This document shows, piece by piece, positions 10,854 to 19,421 of a stretch of 64,000 nucleotides of DNA. The position numbers and the translations under genes are program-made. Positions within the stretch are counted from its first letter, which is position 1. Each line of letters opens with the position of its first letter. The notes beneath the pieces were generated by a model, which saw nothing but the letters and a program-made list of their open reading frames with translations, made no database searches and was not told the DNA's origin. The DNA is from Gammaproteobacteria bacterium (GTDB taxonomy: Bacteria > Pseudomonadota > Gammaproteobacteria > Enterobacterales > Kangiellaceae): the NCBI GenBank assembly GCA_013373375.1, contig JABXHY010000051.1, positions 24,841 through 88,840 on the forward strand, read 5' to 3'.

Positions 10854-11603
10854 TTAATAGTCTTGAACTTTTTTTAATTCTCTTTCGACCAGGTTGCGCA
10901 CACTCGGCTCTGCAAACCTCGCAGGAACGAGCTTTTTATTGTTACGCCAACTTGGGCGAATTGGTGTTGGAGTGGAAACTTTCTTCTTAGCAACCAGCAA
11001 GTAATGGCTACTAAAATGCGACGCCAACGGATGCCAAAGTTGGGGCGATTGCTGCCCGGCAAATTCAAGCCCTATATAATCTTCGACCTCAAACCCGATG
11101 AGTTTTATCCAGTCTTTGAGGCGTGACAGGCCAATAAGTCGCTTAACTGGGCTTTTTTGACGCGCAAAGCGTCCGCCTAAATGACGCACACCGTACCAAC
11201 TGTAGGGGTTGAGACCAGAAATAATGACTTTTCCTTCCGGAATAATCACACGCTCAACCTCTCGTAGCAAATCGTGAGGCTGTTGAATAAAATCGAGAAT
11301 ATGGGGCAACAACACAATATCCAGAGAATCTGAGGCGAAAGGCAAAGCATCATACTTTGAGACCCCATCAACCCATTTATGGTGTCTACACGACACTTTA
11401 AACCAGTGTTTTACAGGGCTTTGATTAAAGTGAAGGGTTTCTGACAAGGGGCCAATGCTGGCTGCATAATAGCCGAAAAACTCTGGTAACACCTGATCGA
11501 GCGCAGACTGTAATTGCTTGCTCGCACGTGCGCCTGAGGCAAAGCTTCGCCAGGTTATATCGGCGGTTCGGCGGTTGTGATTGGAATAAGGTTCTTGATA
11601 CAT
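10854..11603 (-). CDS. Class I SAM-dependent methyltransferase-like protein (YafS-like)
   Basis: This 249-residue protein resembles YafS and related gammaproteobacterial methyltransferases that sit next to rnhA and gloB. The visible methyltransferase-11-type part is DALPFASDSLDIVLLPHILDF followed by LLREVERVIIPEGKVIISGLNPYS, the motif II/III region of the fold. The glycine-rich SAM-binding motif I is not recognisable, which seems to be normal for this subfamily. Substrate unknown. It lies 54 bases upstream of rnhA, on the same strand, and is divergent from gloB with only about 32 bases between starts. Confidence 0.8.
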   Translation of the reverse strand: MYQEPYSNHNRRTADITWRSFASGARASKQLQSALDQVLPEFFGYYAASIGPLSETLHFNQSPVKHWFKVSCRHHKWVDGVSKYDALPFASDSLDIVLLPHILDFIQQPHDLLREVERVIIPEGKVIISGLNPYSWYGVRHLGGRFARQKSPVKRLIGLSRLKDWIKLIGFEVEDYIGLEFAGQQSPQLWHPLASHFSSHYLLVAKKKVSTPTPIRPSWRNNKKLVPARFAEPSVRNLVERELKKVQDY

Positions 11604-11635
11604 TATAACTATCTTACGGCATTAAGAGAGAAACT

Positions 11636-12406
11636 ATGCTAGCTGTCGCTCCAATTAAAGCATTCACTGATAACTATATATGGGCTTTGATAAATAATCG
11701 AGCAAAAACCTGTGCAGTTGTCGATCCTGGCGACGCCTACCCCGTTATTGAGTTTCTAGAACAGGAGCAACTAACGTTATCGGCTATTCTAATAACCCAT
11801 CATCACAGAGATCACACCGGTGGTCTGCTAAAGTTAAGAAATCTTTTTAATCTAAAGGTTTATGGGCCTGCTAACCACTCAATTAAAGGCATAGATGTTG
11901 CCCTTGTTGATGGTGAGAGCGTTAATTTAGATAGCATAGATGCAAAATTTAAGGTTATGGAAGTTCCGGGACACACGCTGGATCACATCGCCTTTTTTGG
12001 TGAGGGATCACTGTTTTGCGGAGACACACTCTTTGCCGGCGGTTGCGGACGACTGTTCGAAGGAACTCCACAACAAATGCTTAACTCACTGCAAAAGCTG
12101 GCTCAGCTTCCAGAAAACACAAAAGTGTATTGTGCTCATGAATACACATTAGCCAACTTAACCTTTGCAAAAACAGTCGAACCGGATAATCAAGCGCTGA
12201 TCGATCGATATGAAAGTGTTGAAGATTTAAGACACAAGGATCAAATAACCCTGCCTTCGACAATTCAATTAGAGATCACCACCAACCCATTTATGCGAAC
12301 TAATAAACCAACAATAAAGCAAGCCGCTGAAACTTTTTTAAGCACTCCATTGTCTACTGAGTCAGATATCTTTGCAGCTATTCGCAAATGGAAAGATAAT
12401 TTCTAA
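11636..12406 (+). CDS. gloB: Hydroxyacylglutathione hydrolase (glyoxalase II)
   Basis: This 256-residue metallo-beta-lactamase-fold enzyme hydrolyses S-lactoylglutathione to lactate and glutathione, the second step of methylglyoxal detoxification. The THHHRDHTGG motif supplies His55, His57, Asp59 and His60, and further metal ligands are in VPGHTLDH, FCGDTLF and YCAHEYT. Length matches the family (about 250-258). It is divergent from the YafS-like methyltransferase and upstream of mltD, the usual gammaproteobacterial neighbourhood. An AGAGAGAAACT stretch precedes the ATG. Confidence 0.96.
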   Translation: MLAVAPIKAFTDNYIWALINNRAKTCAVVDPGDAYPVIEFLEQEQLTLSAILITHHHRDHTGGLLKLRNLFNLKVYGPANHSIKGIDVALVDGESVNLDSIDAKFKVMEVPGHTLDHIAFFGEGSLFCGDTLFAGGCGRLFEGTPQQMLNSLQKLAQLPENTKVYCAHEYTLANLTFAKTVEPDNQALIDRYESVEDLRHKDQITLPSTIQLEITTNPFMRTNKPTIKQAAETFLSTPLSTESDIFAAIRKWKDNF

Positions 12407-12488
12407 AAAAATTGCAAACTATAGGAATGCAAATCAGTTTTGAAGTGGCTAATTTGACAGATATCTCCTATAAAAATATGATGTGCGT

Positions 12489-12533
12489 CCCGATTGTCAG
12501 GTAGTCAACTTGCTATGCTTCATCGGGCTTTTT
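12489..12533 (+). terminator. Possible terminator or attenuator between gloB and mltD
   Basis: CCCGAT (12489-12494) can pair with ATCGGG (12522-12527), followed by C and five T. The stem is only 6 bp and the loop 27 nt, so this is a weak candidate. Its position 23 bases before the mltD start would suit a leader structure or the gloB terminator. Confidence 0.35.
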
Positions 12534-12555
12534 AATCCAACATTTTGATGAGTCT

Positions 12556-14181
12556 ATGAAGTTTGTTCGAATAGTTTTACCAACAGCATTGTCTTTCCTT
12601 ACGATAATTGCGCTCTCTGGCTGCAAACATTTACTAATGACAGCAGAATCCAAAGGAGAGTTGGTTGAACCAACGAGCTTGTCAGAGCCGACAATTGACA
12701 ATTCAGATGAACATTTAGTTGATGAACTAGAAGTCACGGTTATTGAATCAACAGATTTAGAGTCAAACGTCGCTGCAAATGATAACTTATGGTGGTTAAT
12801 TCGTTCACAGCTAACAATGGAGATTCCCGAGAACAATCGACTTGTCGCACAACGAAACTGGTATGCGAAGCATCCAGATTATATTGCCAGAGTGTCAGAG
12901 AGAGCCTCACCCTACCTTCACCATATCGTCGAACAATTACATTCCAGAAACTTGCCTTTTGAGCTAGCTCTTTTGCCGATAGTTGAGAGTGCTTTTGATC
13001 CTTTCGCGTATTCACATGGTAGAGCTTCAGGAATGTGGCAATTTATTCCGGCAACGGGAAAACGATTTGGCTTGAGACAGAATTATTGGTATGACGGTCG
13101 AAGAGATGTTTATTACTCAACTATCGCTGCACTCGACTATCTCGAATACTTACACCGAAGATTTGATGGCGACTGGTTACACGCTGTTGCAGCTTATAAC
13201 TCTGGCGAAGGAAATGTCTTACGAGCCATACGCAAAAACAAAAAGCGCGGCAAGCCAACCGACTTTTGGTCCCTAGATCTACCGCGTGAGACAGAAGCCT
13301 ATGTACCCAAATTACTTGCGCTGGCCGATTTGCTCAAACGATATGACCATTTTAATTTAAGCTGGACGCCAGTGAGTAACCAACCTTACTTTAAAAAAGT
13401 TAACGTAGACTCACAAATAGACTTGGTTGTTGCCGCTGACCTAGCGGAAATAGAAATGGACGACTTTTACACTTTGAACCCGGGCTTCAATCACTGGGCA
13501 ACAGAACCTAAACGACCGACTGATATTTTATTACCTGCAAGTGCGGCTGAGAAATTTGAGCTAGCATTAAAAACAACACCCAAAGAACAACGAATTGCAT
13601 TTAAACGACATGTTATCCAATCGGGAGAAAGTCTCCTCAGTCTGGCGAAAAAATTTAATACTACCGTCGATTTGCTTAGAAGCACCAACCGTATTCGCGG
13701 CAATATTATTCGTGCAGGCCAGGCGATATTGATACCAACAGCAGCCTATCAATCAGGAAGTTATTCAAAAAGTAGTCATAATCGATTGACAGCAAAGCAA
13801 AACAGAAAACGAAATGGCGAAAAAGTTACTGTTTATGTGAAACAAGGTGATTCATTCTGGAGTTTGTCTCGAGAATATAAAGTTGGCATGCGACAACTCG
13901 CTGGCTGGAATAATATGGCGCCAACTGATCCGCTCAAAATTGGTCAAAAGTTAGTTGTGTGGACCACAGAGCCGCAAGGCTCGACAGCAAAAGGCGGCAT
14001 AAAAAATAAAACCAGAAAAATTCGATACAGCGTTCGTCGTGGTGATTCAATCGCACGCATAGCCGGAAAGTTCAATGTTCGAGTGTCGGATGTCGTTCGA
14101 TGGAATCGTATTAGTACTGAAAAATACTTACAACCCGGTCAGCGTTTAACACTTTATGTAGATATTACAAAACAATATTAA
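12556..14181 (+). CDS. mltD: Membrane-bound lytic murein transglycosylase D with three LysM domains
   Basis: This 541-residue protein is a lipoprotein with lipobox ALSGC near residue 23. The lytic transglycosylase domain (about 115-300) carries the catalytic Glu144 in VESAFDP, then GRASGMWQFIPATG and AYNSGEGNV. Three LysM peptidoglycan-binding domains follow, each opening with a G-E/D-S motif (QSGESLLSL, KQGDSFWSL, RRGDSIARI) and ending at about residues 395, 475 and 535. It cleaves the glycan strand to 1,6-anhydro-muropeptides in the periplasm. E. coli MltD has two LysM domains, so the third is a modest variation. Confidence 0.95.
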   Translation: MKFVRIVLPTALSFLTIIALSGCKHLLMTAESKGELVEPTSLSEPTIDNSDEHLVDELEVTVIESTDLESNVAANDNLWWLIRSQLTMEIPENNRLVAQRNWYAKHPDYIARVSERASPYLHHIVEQLHSRNLPFELALLPIVESAFDPFAYSHGRASGMWQFIPATGKRFGLRQNYWYDGRRDVYYSTIAALDYLEYLHRRFDGDWLHAVAAYNSGEGNVLRAIRKNKKRGKPTDFWSLDLPRETEAYVPKLLALADLLKRYDHFNLSWTPVSNQPYFKKVNVDSQIDLVVAADLAEIEMDDFYTLNPGFNHWATEPKRPTDILLPASAAEKFELALKTTPKEQRIAFKRHVIQSGESLLSLAKKFNTTVDLLRSTNRIRGNIIRAGQAILIPTAAYQSGSYSKSSHNRLTAKQNRKRNGEKVTVYVKQGDSFWSLSREYKVGMRQLAGWNNMAPTDPLKIGQKLVVWTTEPQGSTAKGGIKNKTRKIRYSVRRGDSIARIAGKFNVRVSDVVRWNRISTEKYLQPGQRLTLYVDITKQY

Positions 14182-14236
14182 GAATATACTCGACTGTTTA
14201 ACTCAAACCATGAAATGTAGCTTGTTTCTATTGAGT

Positions 14237-14259
14237 GAGTAATACCGCAATTATTACTC
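14237..14259. terminator. Weak hairpin between mltD and the sugar dehydrogenase gene
   Basis: GAGTAATA (14237-14244) pairs with TATTACTC (14252-14259) across a 7-nt loop. It overlaps the stop codon of the convergent gene. It is AT-rich with no clear T-run, so assignment as a terminator rests mostly on position. Confidence 0.3.
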
Positions 14260-15435
14260 ATTACTCTCGGCTTTCGGAGTTAACTCAAGTAGTTTTCCTT
14301 GTTGACTATCAGTAAGAACCAAAATATTGCCATTTTTTCTAATCAAAATGTCTCTAATTCGATAATTAAAACTTTCTAATAATTTAATTTGTTCGAAACT
14401 CTTTTCTGGAAAAACGATATAAATACAACGGTCAACTAAAGCGCCTATCAATAAAGCACCTTCTAATTCAGGAACGCTAGAACTTCGATAAATATCCATA
14501 CCGGATGGTGCAATCGATGGCGTCCAATTTACTTTTGGTTGTTGCATCCCTTCGTACTCTTTAAAAGGCGTTATTAGAGCGCCGGAATAGTCCTTGCCCT
14601 GGGTAATTACAGGCCAACCGTAATTAGCGCCAGCACTTATAATATTAATTTCATCCCCTCCAGCAGGACCATGTTCATGCATCCATAACTGACTAGTTAG
14701 TGGGTCATACACTAATCCCTGCGGGTTTCGATGGCCATATGACCAAATCTCTGATCGAGCAGATGCTTGGTTGGTAAACGGATTATCCTGCGGAATACGC
14801 CCATCAAATGTTAAGCGAACAGATTTACCGAGCAAACTATCCAATCGTTGCGCCTGTTCTCTGTAATCAAATCCATCTCCTGTAGTCATCACGAGCATGT
14901 TGTCAGGTAGAACAGCAATTCTCCCTCCAAAGTGCACAGGAGTATCTTTGTAAGGCTCGACCTCAAACAAAACTTTTTCATCAACTAAAGTGTCGTTTGC
15001 TAGCTTTGCACTCATAAGCCGCGTCGTATTTGCCTCGTCACTGCCGTGCGCGTAAGAAATAAATAGGGTTTGATTTTCAGAAAAGTTTGGATGCAACACC
15101 AGGTCTAGCAGACCACCCTGGCTTTTTACATACAGAGAAGGTAGGCCTTTAATCGTTGACACAGAACCATCATTTTTCAGATGCTTCAATTTACCGGTTT
15201 TCTCTGTGACTAGCAGTGAGTTATCAGGAAGTTCGGCCACCGACCAGGGAAAACTTAAATCTGATGCAATTACCTTAACGGAAAAATTAACTTTTTTATT
15301 ATTCAAAATAACAGAGATACTCTCTAGCTCTGCCTGTTTTTCATCTAATGGCATTATTTCATCAGCTTGCAAGTTCGCTAGCATTATTGCAAAGCTAACT
15401 AAAAATAAAACTAAAGTGAGTCGAATAAAATTCAT
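14254..15435 (-). CDS. PQQ-dependent sugar dehydrogenase (glucose/sorbosone dehydrogenase family)
   Basis: This 393-residue exported protein has an N-terminal signal peptide (hydrophobic LVLFLVSFAIMLANLQA) and a six-bladed beta-propeller of the GSDH/YliI (Asd) type. Typical blocks are LSFPWSVAELPDNSLLVTEK, PHFGGRIAVLPDNMLVMTTGD, YGHRNPQGLVYDP, WMHEHGPAGGDEIN and GANYGWPV. These enzymes oxidise aldose sugars in the periplasm using pyrroloquinoline quinone. No PQQ synthesis gene is in the window, so the cofactor may come from outside or be made elsewhere. It is single and convergent with mltD. Confidence 0.88.
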   Translation of the reverse strand: MNFIRLTLVLFLVSFAIMLANLQADEIMPLDEKQAELESISVILNNKKVNFSVKVIASDLSFPWSVAELPDNSLLVTEKTGKLKHLKNDGSVSTIKGLPSLYVKSQGGLLDLVLHPNFSENQTLFISYAHGSDEANTTRLMSAKLANDTLVDEKVLFEVEPYKDTPVHFGGRIAVLPDNMLVMTTGDGFDYREQAQRLDSLLGKSVRLTFDGRIPQDNPFTNQASARSEIWSYGHRNPQGLVYDPLTSQLWMHEHGPAGGDEINIISAGANYGWPVITQGKDYSGALITPFKEYEGMQQPKVNWTPSIAPSGMDIYRSSSVPELEGALLIGALVDRCIYIVFPEKSFEQIKLLESFNYRIRDILIRKNGNILVLTDSQQGKLLELTPKAESNE

Positions 15436-15561
15436 ATCGTAGATCTCATTGAATAATCACAGCTGTATTTTGTCAGGTTTAGGCTACTTCCGTAAACACC
15501 TGTTCAACATCTCTCTAATTGGTTAACATTATGAAATTAACGCTTAATCAAAGTAACGACT

Positions 15562-16035
15562 TTGACGGAAATAGGTTTGACGGAAACAAATTTGAAACAA
15601 ACAGGGTTGAATAAGACTCAACTAGTGTTGAGATTTCTATTGGCGACATTAGTAACTTTTGCGTTAGCTAGTATTGCACACACACAGTTTGTCTTATTTG
15701 AGCTTTCTCAGCTTTCGATTGAGATTCCATTCACCACTTGGATCACCACTACACTGAATGACCTTGTTGGGCTATTTCCCGGCTATGGTGGCATTATATT
15801 AATTGGTCTGCTGATTGGCTTTTGCTTCATGTGGGGCATTAACAAGCTGACAAAACTCCCAAGACCTGTTGCTTATTCAGTTGCCGGTGCCCTTTCTCTG
15901 ATTTCGATTCATTTATTAATGCACCCGATTTTCAATATAACCCTCATCGCAGGCGCTAGAACTTTTTGGGGATTACTGACACAAGTATTATGTGGCGCTA
16001 TTGGTGGCTATTTATTTGGTAAGTTATTAAAATAA
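15562..16035 (+). CDS. Small multi-pass membrane protein of unknown function
   Basis: About 140-157 residues with four hydrophobic segments, ending in YLFGKLLK. No family was recognised. The start is unclear: the longest frame opens at a TTG at 15562, with further in-frame TTGs at 15577, 15592 and 15607, and no ATG before the first membrane segment. The coding part before the first membrane span consists of degenerate copies of a TTGACGGAAA-like repeat, which argues for the latest TTG. It lies 28 bases upstream of the DTW-domain gene and may be co-transcribed. Confidence 0.6.
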   Translation: MTEIGLTETNLKQTGLNKTQLVLRFLLATLVTFALASIAHTQFVLFELSQLSIEIPFTTWITTTLNDLVGLFPGYGGIILIGLLIGFCFMWGINKLTKLPRPVAYSVAGALSLISIHLLMHPIFNITLIAGARTFWGLLTQVLCGAIGGYLFGKLLK

Positions 16036-16063
16036 GGCCCTTTTTATTTTCTGCATTGACACT

Positions 16064-16753
16064 GTGTCCGATCTCAAACCTAATCCATTTTACAAACTTT
16101 ACGATAAAGCTATAAAAACATCGGAAAGACCCTACAACGGTAGAGGTATTCTTTTAAAGCGCTGTCCACAATGCCAATTAAGCAAGCCTTACTGCATCTG
16201 CAACAACATCAAAACAATACAATCAAATATTGAATTTGCTTTAATTTTTCACCGAGATGAAGTGTTTAAGCCAACTAATTCAGGACGCTTAATTGGCGAA
16301 GTATTTCCTGAGCAGAGTCATTTTTTTATCTGGGATCGCACCGCTCCTCCTGAGCAGTTATTGAAAATGATTAATGATCCCAATAGAGATTGTTATCTAC
16401 TCTTCCCTGCAGACTCTAAAGAGTTGCATAATTGCGCCGAGCGATTACAGACAACAGCAAAAGATAGACTTATCACCTTAATCGTCCTCGATGGCACATG
16501 GCGTCAGGCAAGAAGAATGTTTAATCGCTCAGAATGGTTGCAAGGCCTGAAGGTACTTACTCTTAATCCACAGAAAGTAGCCGAATACTCCACTCGAGAA
16601 GCAGCCCATGAGCACTATCTCTCCACTGCAGAGTCGGTGGTGCTAGCACTTGAGATAAGTCAATATGAATCTGAGCGAAGCGCTTTACAGCAAGTTTTTA
16701 CCCTGTTCAACAAACACTATTATTTGATGAAAAACAATATTTTACCTTCTTAA
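16064..16753 (+). CDS. tapT: DTW-domain tRNA-uridine aminocarboxypropyltransferase
   Basis: This 229-residue protein has the DTW domain of the TapT (YfiP) family, which adds the acp group from SAM to a tRNA uridine (acp3U47 in E. coli). The N-terminal cysteine cluster (RCPQCQLSKPYCICNN, about residues 28-43) may bind metal, and the signature DGTWRQARRMF lies at about 144-154. The start is a GTG without a clear ribosome binding site; no ATG precedes the cysteine cluster. Acts in the cytoplasm. TapT as opposed to another DTWD paralogue is inferred from length and overall match. Confidence 0.82.
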   Translation: MSDLKPNPFYKLYDKAIKTSERPYNGRGILLKRCPQCQLSKPYCICNNIKTIQSNIEFALIFHRDEVFKPTNSGRLIGEVFPEQSHFFIWDRTAPPEQLLKMINDPNRDCYLLFPADSKELHNCAERLQTTAKDRLITLIVLDGTWRQARRMFNRSEWLQGLKVLTLNPQKVAEYSTREAAHEHYLSTAESVVLALEISQYESERSALQQVFTLFNKHYYLMKNNILPS

Positions 16754-17133
16754 GTGCGAGCACTGAGAGTGACGGCTCAGAAACATTAGTGTGTTAACGA
16801 GAAAACGAAATCAGCCGTAGTTTCAAGATAAAAAGTTAAGCTCTAACTATTCAAGCACCTTTAACCCTGTATGTCTTATAAGCTATATCAACTCAAAATA
16901 ATCCCTTTAAAACAAATACTTAAGCGTTAAAAGGTTTATTTTCCAACCTCCTTAAGCTAGCTATTAAATCTTAACAAAGCGACATCAAGTGGAAGTTATA
17001 ATCCAAAAGTTGCTAAAAACGCCGTTTTTGTCTCGAAATGAAAAACTCCTTAACATTTTAGACCTGTGATAAAGCCAGCAAACCAGATAGACTGGCGTGT
17101 TAAAAAATTAGAGTCAGTAACTAGGAGTACATT
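16754..17133. other. Intergenic region upstream of the M3 peptidase gene
   Basis: These 380 bases are AT-rich and hold no credible ORF, tRNA or strong hairpin. The segment presumably carries the promoter of the peptidase gene, whose GGAG ribosome binding site lies at its right end. Confidence 0.4.
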
Positions 17134-19344
17134 ATGTTTAAGCAAGTGAGCCTTATTGCAGGGCTTGTAACTTTGGCGCTTACCGGTTGTGGAGATCAAA
17201 AACCAGACACTCCCGATTTGGCCAAACAGGCAGACAAATCAGCCACAGTTGAACAGCAAGCCGGCTCTTCGGCAAAGCAAGGCACTAATCCCTTACTGCA
17301 AGAGTGGACTGGACCTTTTCAAGGCGTCCCTGCTTTTGACAAAATGAACCTAGACGATCTCAAACCTGCGCTCGAGATAGCGATGGCGCGACAAATGGAA
17401 GAAATCGAAACCATCGCCAATAATCCGGAAGCTCCAACTTTTGAAAACACAATTGTAGAAATGGAGCGAGATGGTGAAGACTTGGGACGCATTTTCACTT
17501 TTTGGGGAATCTGGAGTTCTAATATGTCGACACCAGAGTTTCGTGAAATTCAACGAGAAATGGCTCCAAAACTGTCGGCCTTCTTTTCAAAGATCAACCA
17601 AAACGAAAAGTTGTTTGAGCGAGTTAAAACTGTCTACGAAAGCGAAGAAATGAAACAGCTTCGCCCTGATCAACAAAGATTAGTATCTTTAGTTTACGAC
17701 GGATTTGCGCGAAACGGCGCAACGTTAGACGGCGAAAAGAAAAAACGCTATGCCGACATCAATCAAGAGCTGGCGAAGTTACACACTCAGTTTTCCAATA
17801 ATATATTGCACGACGAAGAGTCCTACGTTTTATACATTGACGAAAAACAATTGTCAGGGCTTCCAGAATCTTTTGTCAAAGCAGCTGCGGCAGCCGCAGA
17901 AAGTCGCGACAAAAAAGGCACGTACGCCATTACGAACACTCGTTCATCGATGGATCCCTTTTTAACTTATTCTGATGAGCGTGGCTTACGAGAGCAAGTT
18001 TGGAAAACTTATTATAACCGTGGCGATAATGGTGACGAATACGATAACAACGAGTTAATCAAACAAATTTTGCAATTGCGTCACGAGCGAGTTCGACTGC
18101 TGGGTTATGAAAATTATGCCGAGTGGCGTTTGGAAGATCGGATGGCAAAAGATCCCAACCAGGCATTTAAATTAATGAAAGCAGTCTGGCCTGCAGCAGT
18201 GGCTCGAGTAAAAGAAGAAGTCGCCGATATGCAAGCGATAGCCGATCAGGAAATGGCAGCCGCAGGTAAAGAAAAAATCGAAATTAAGCCGTGGGACTAT
18301 CGCTATTACGCCGAAAAAGTTCGAAAAGCCAAATACGATCTTGACTCAGACCAAGTAAAACAATACCTACAACTCGATAAACTGCGTGACGCAATGTTTT
18401 ATGTTGCTGGTGAACTTTTTAATTTTAAATTCACACCTGTTAAAGAAGGATCTGTTCCAGTATTTCATTCAGATGTAAAGGTATGGGAAGTTACGGACCT
18501 AACATCGGGTGAAAACATTGGTCTTTGGTATCTCGACCCTTTTGCTCGAAAAGGTAAACGCTCTGGTGCATGGGCAACCAGTTACCGAAGTCACACAACC
18601 TTTGATGGTCAAGAGAATGTTTTATCCTCAAACAATTCCAACTTTATTAAAGGCGCTCCAGGAGAGCCGGTACTGGTATCTTGGGATGATGCAGAAACAT
18701 TTTTTCATGAGTTTGGTCATGCATTACATTCACTCTCATCGAAAGTCGCCTACCCAACACTCAACAGTGGCGTAAGAGATTACACCGAGTTTCAATCTCA
18801 ATTACTGGAGCGCTGGCTATTAACTGATCCCGTCATTAATAATTATCTAGTGCATCATGAAACTGGAAAGCCGATTCCAAGCGAGCTGGTACAAAAAATT
18901 AAGAACGCAGCTACTTTCAATGAAGGTTTTAAGACCACTGAATATCTTGCTTCAGCAATGATTGATTTAATGTTGCACACGACCGATCCAGAAAATATTG
19001 ACCCGGATAAGTTCGAGCGAGAAAAACTTGCTGAATTAGGAATGCCGGATGAAGTTGTCATGCGCCATAGAACACCTCATTTCGGTCACATATTTTCAGG
19101 AGAAGGTTACTCAGCTGGATATTATGGATACATCTGGGCGGAAGTCTTAACGTCTGATGCCGCAGAAGCTTTTGTTGAATCACCCGGCGGCTTTTACGAC
19201 AAAACAGTCGCTCAAAAGCTAGTTGATCATTTATTTTCTGTGCGAAACGCAGTGGATCCAGCAGAAGCTTATAGAGCCTTCAGAGGTCGCGATGCAAAAG
19301 TTGAAGCACTGATGCGCGACAGAGGTTTTCCGGTAAAACAGTAA
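17134..19344 (+). CDS. M3 family metallopeptidase lipoprotein (peptidyl-dipeptidase Dcp-like)
   Basis: This 736-residue protein is a thimet-oligopeptidase-family zinc peptidase. The active site HEFGHALH lies at about residues 525-532, with the downstream ligand Glu expected in VRDYTEFQSQ, and the family block FSGEGYSAGYYGYIWAEVL near residues 648-668. The N-terminus is a lipoprotein signal with ALTGC, so unlike cytoplasmic Dcp/OpdA it should be anchored in the periplasm. It would trim short peptides. A GGAG ribosome binding site precedes the ATG. It is followed by a second lipoprotein peptidase, suggesting joint use of extracellular peptides. Confidence 0.93.
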   Translation: MFKQVSLIAGLVTLALTGCGDQKPDTPDLAKQADKSATVEQQAGSSAKQGTNPLLQEWTGPFQGVPAFDKMNLDDLKPALEIAMARQMEEIETIANNPEAPTFENTIVEMERDGEDLGRIFTFWGIWSSNMSTPEFREIQREMAPKLSAFFSKINQNEKLFERVKTVYESEEMKQLRPDQQRLVSLVYDGFARNGATLDGEKKKRYADINQELAKLHTQFSNNILHDEESYVLYIDEKQLSGLPESFVKAAAAAAESRDKKGTYAITNTRSSMDPFLTYSDERGLREQVWKTYYNRGDNGDEYDNNELIKQILQLRHERVRLLGYENYAEWRLEDRMAKDPNQAFKLMKAVWPAAVARVKEEVADMQAIADQEMAAAGKEKIEIKPWDYRYYAEKVRKAKYDLDSDQVKQYLQLDKLRDAMFYVAGELFNFKFTPVKEGSVPVFHSDVKVWEVTDLTSGENIGLWYLDPFARKGKRSGAWATSYRSHTTFDGQENVLSSNNSNFIKGAPGEPVLVSWDDAETFFHEFGHALHSLSSKVAYPTLNSGVRDYTEFQSQLLERWLLTDPVINNYLVHHETGKPIPSELVQKIKNAATFNEGFKTTEYLASAMIDLMLHTTDPENIDPDKFEREKLAELGMPDEVVMRHRTPHFGHIFSGEGYSAGYYGYIWAEVLTSDAAEAFVESPGGFYDKTVAQKLVDHLFSVRNAVDPAEAYRAFRGRDAKVEALMRDRGFPVKQ

Positions 19345-19379
19345 CCTGAAGTTTTTACTTTAAATAATTATTATTTTAA

Positions 19380-19399
19380 GCGTCTCTTTTTAGAGACGC
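19380..19399 (+). terminator. Hairpin between the two peptidase genes
   Basis: GCGTCTCT (19380-19387) pairs with AGAGACGC (19392-19399) over a TTTT loop, an 8-bp perfect stem. No T-run follows. It lies 22 bases before the start of the next gene, so it may be a partial terminator, an mRNA-stabilising stem or a translation-tuning element. Confidence 0.4.
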
Positions 19400-19421
19400 A
19401 TAACTTTTGGGAAATATAACA

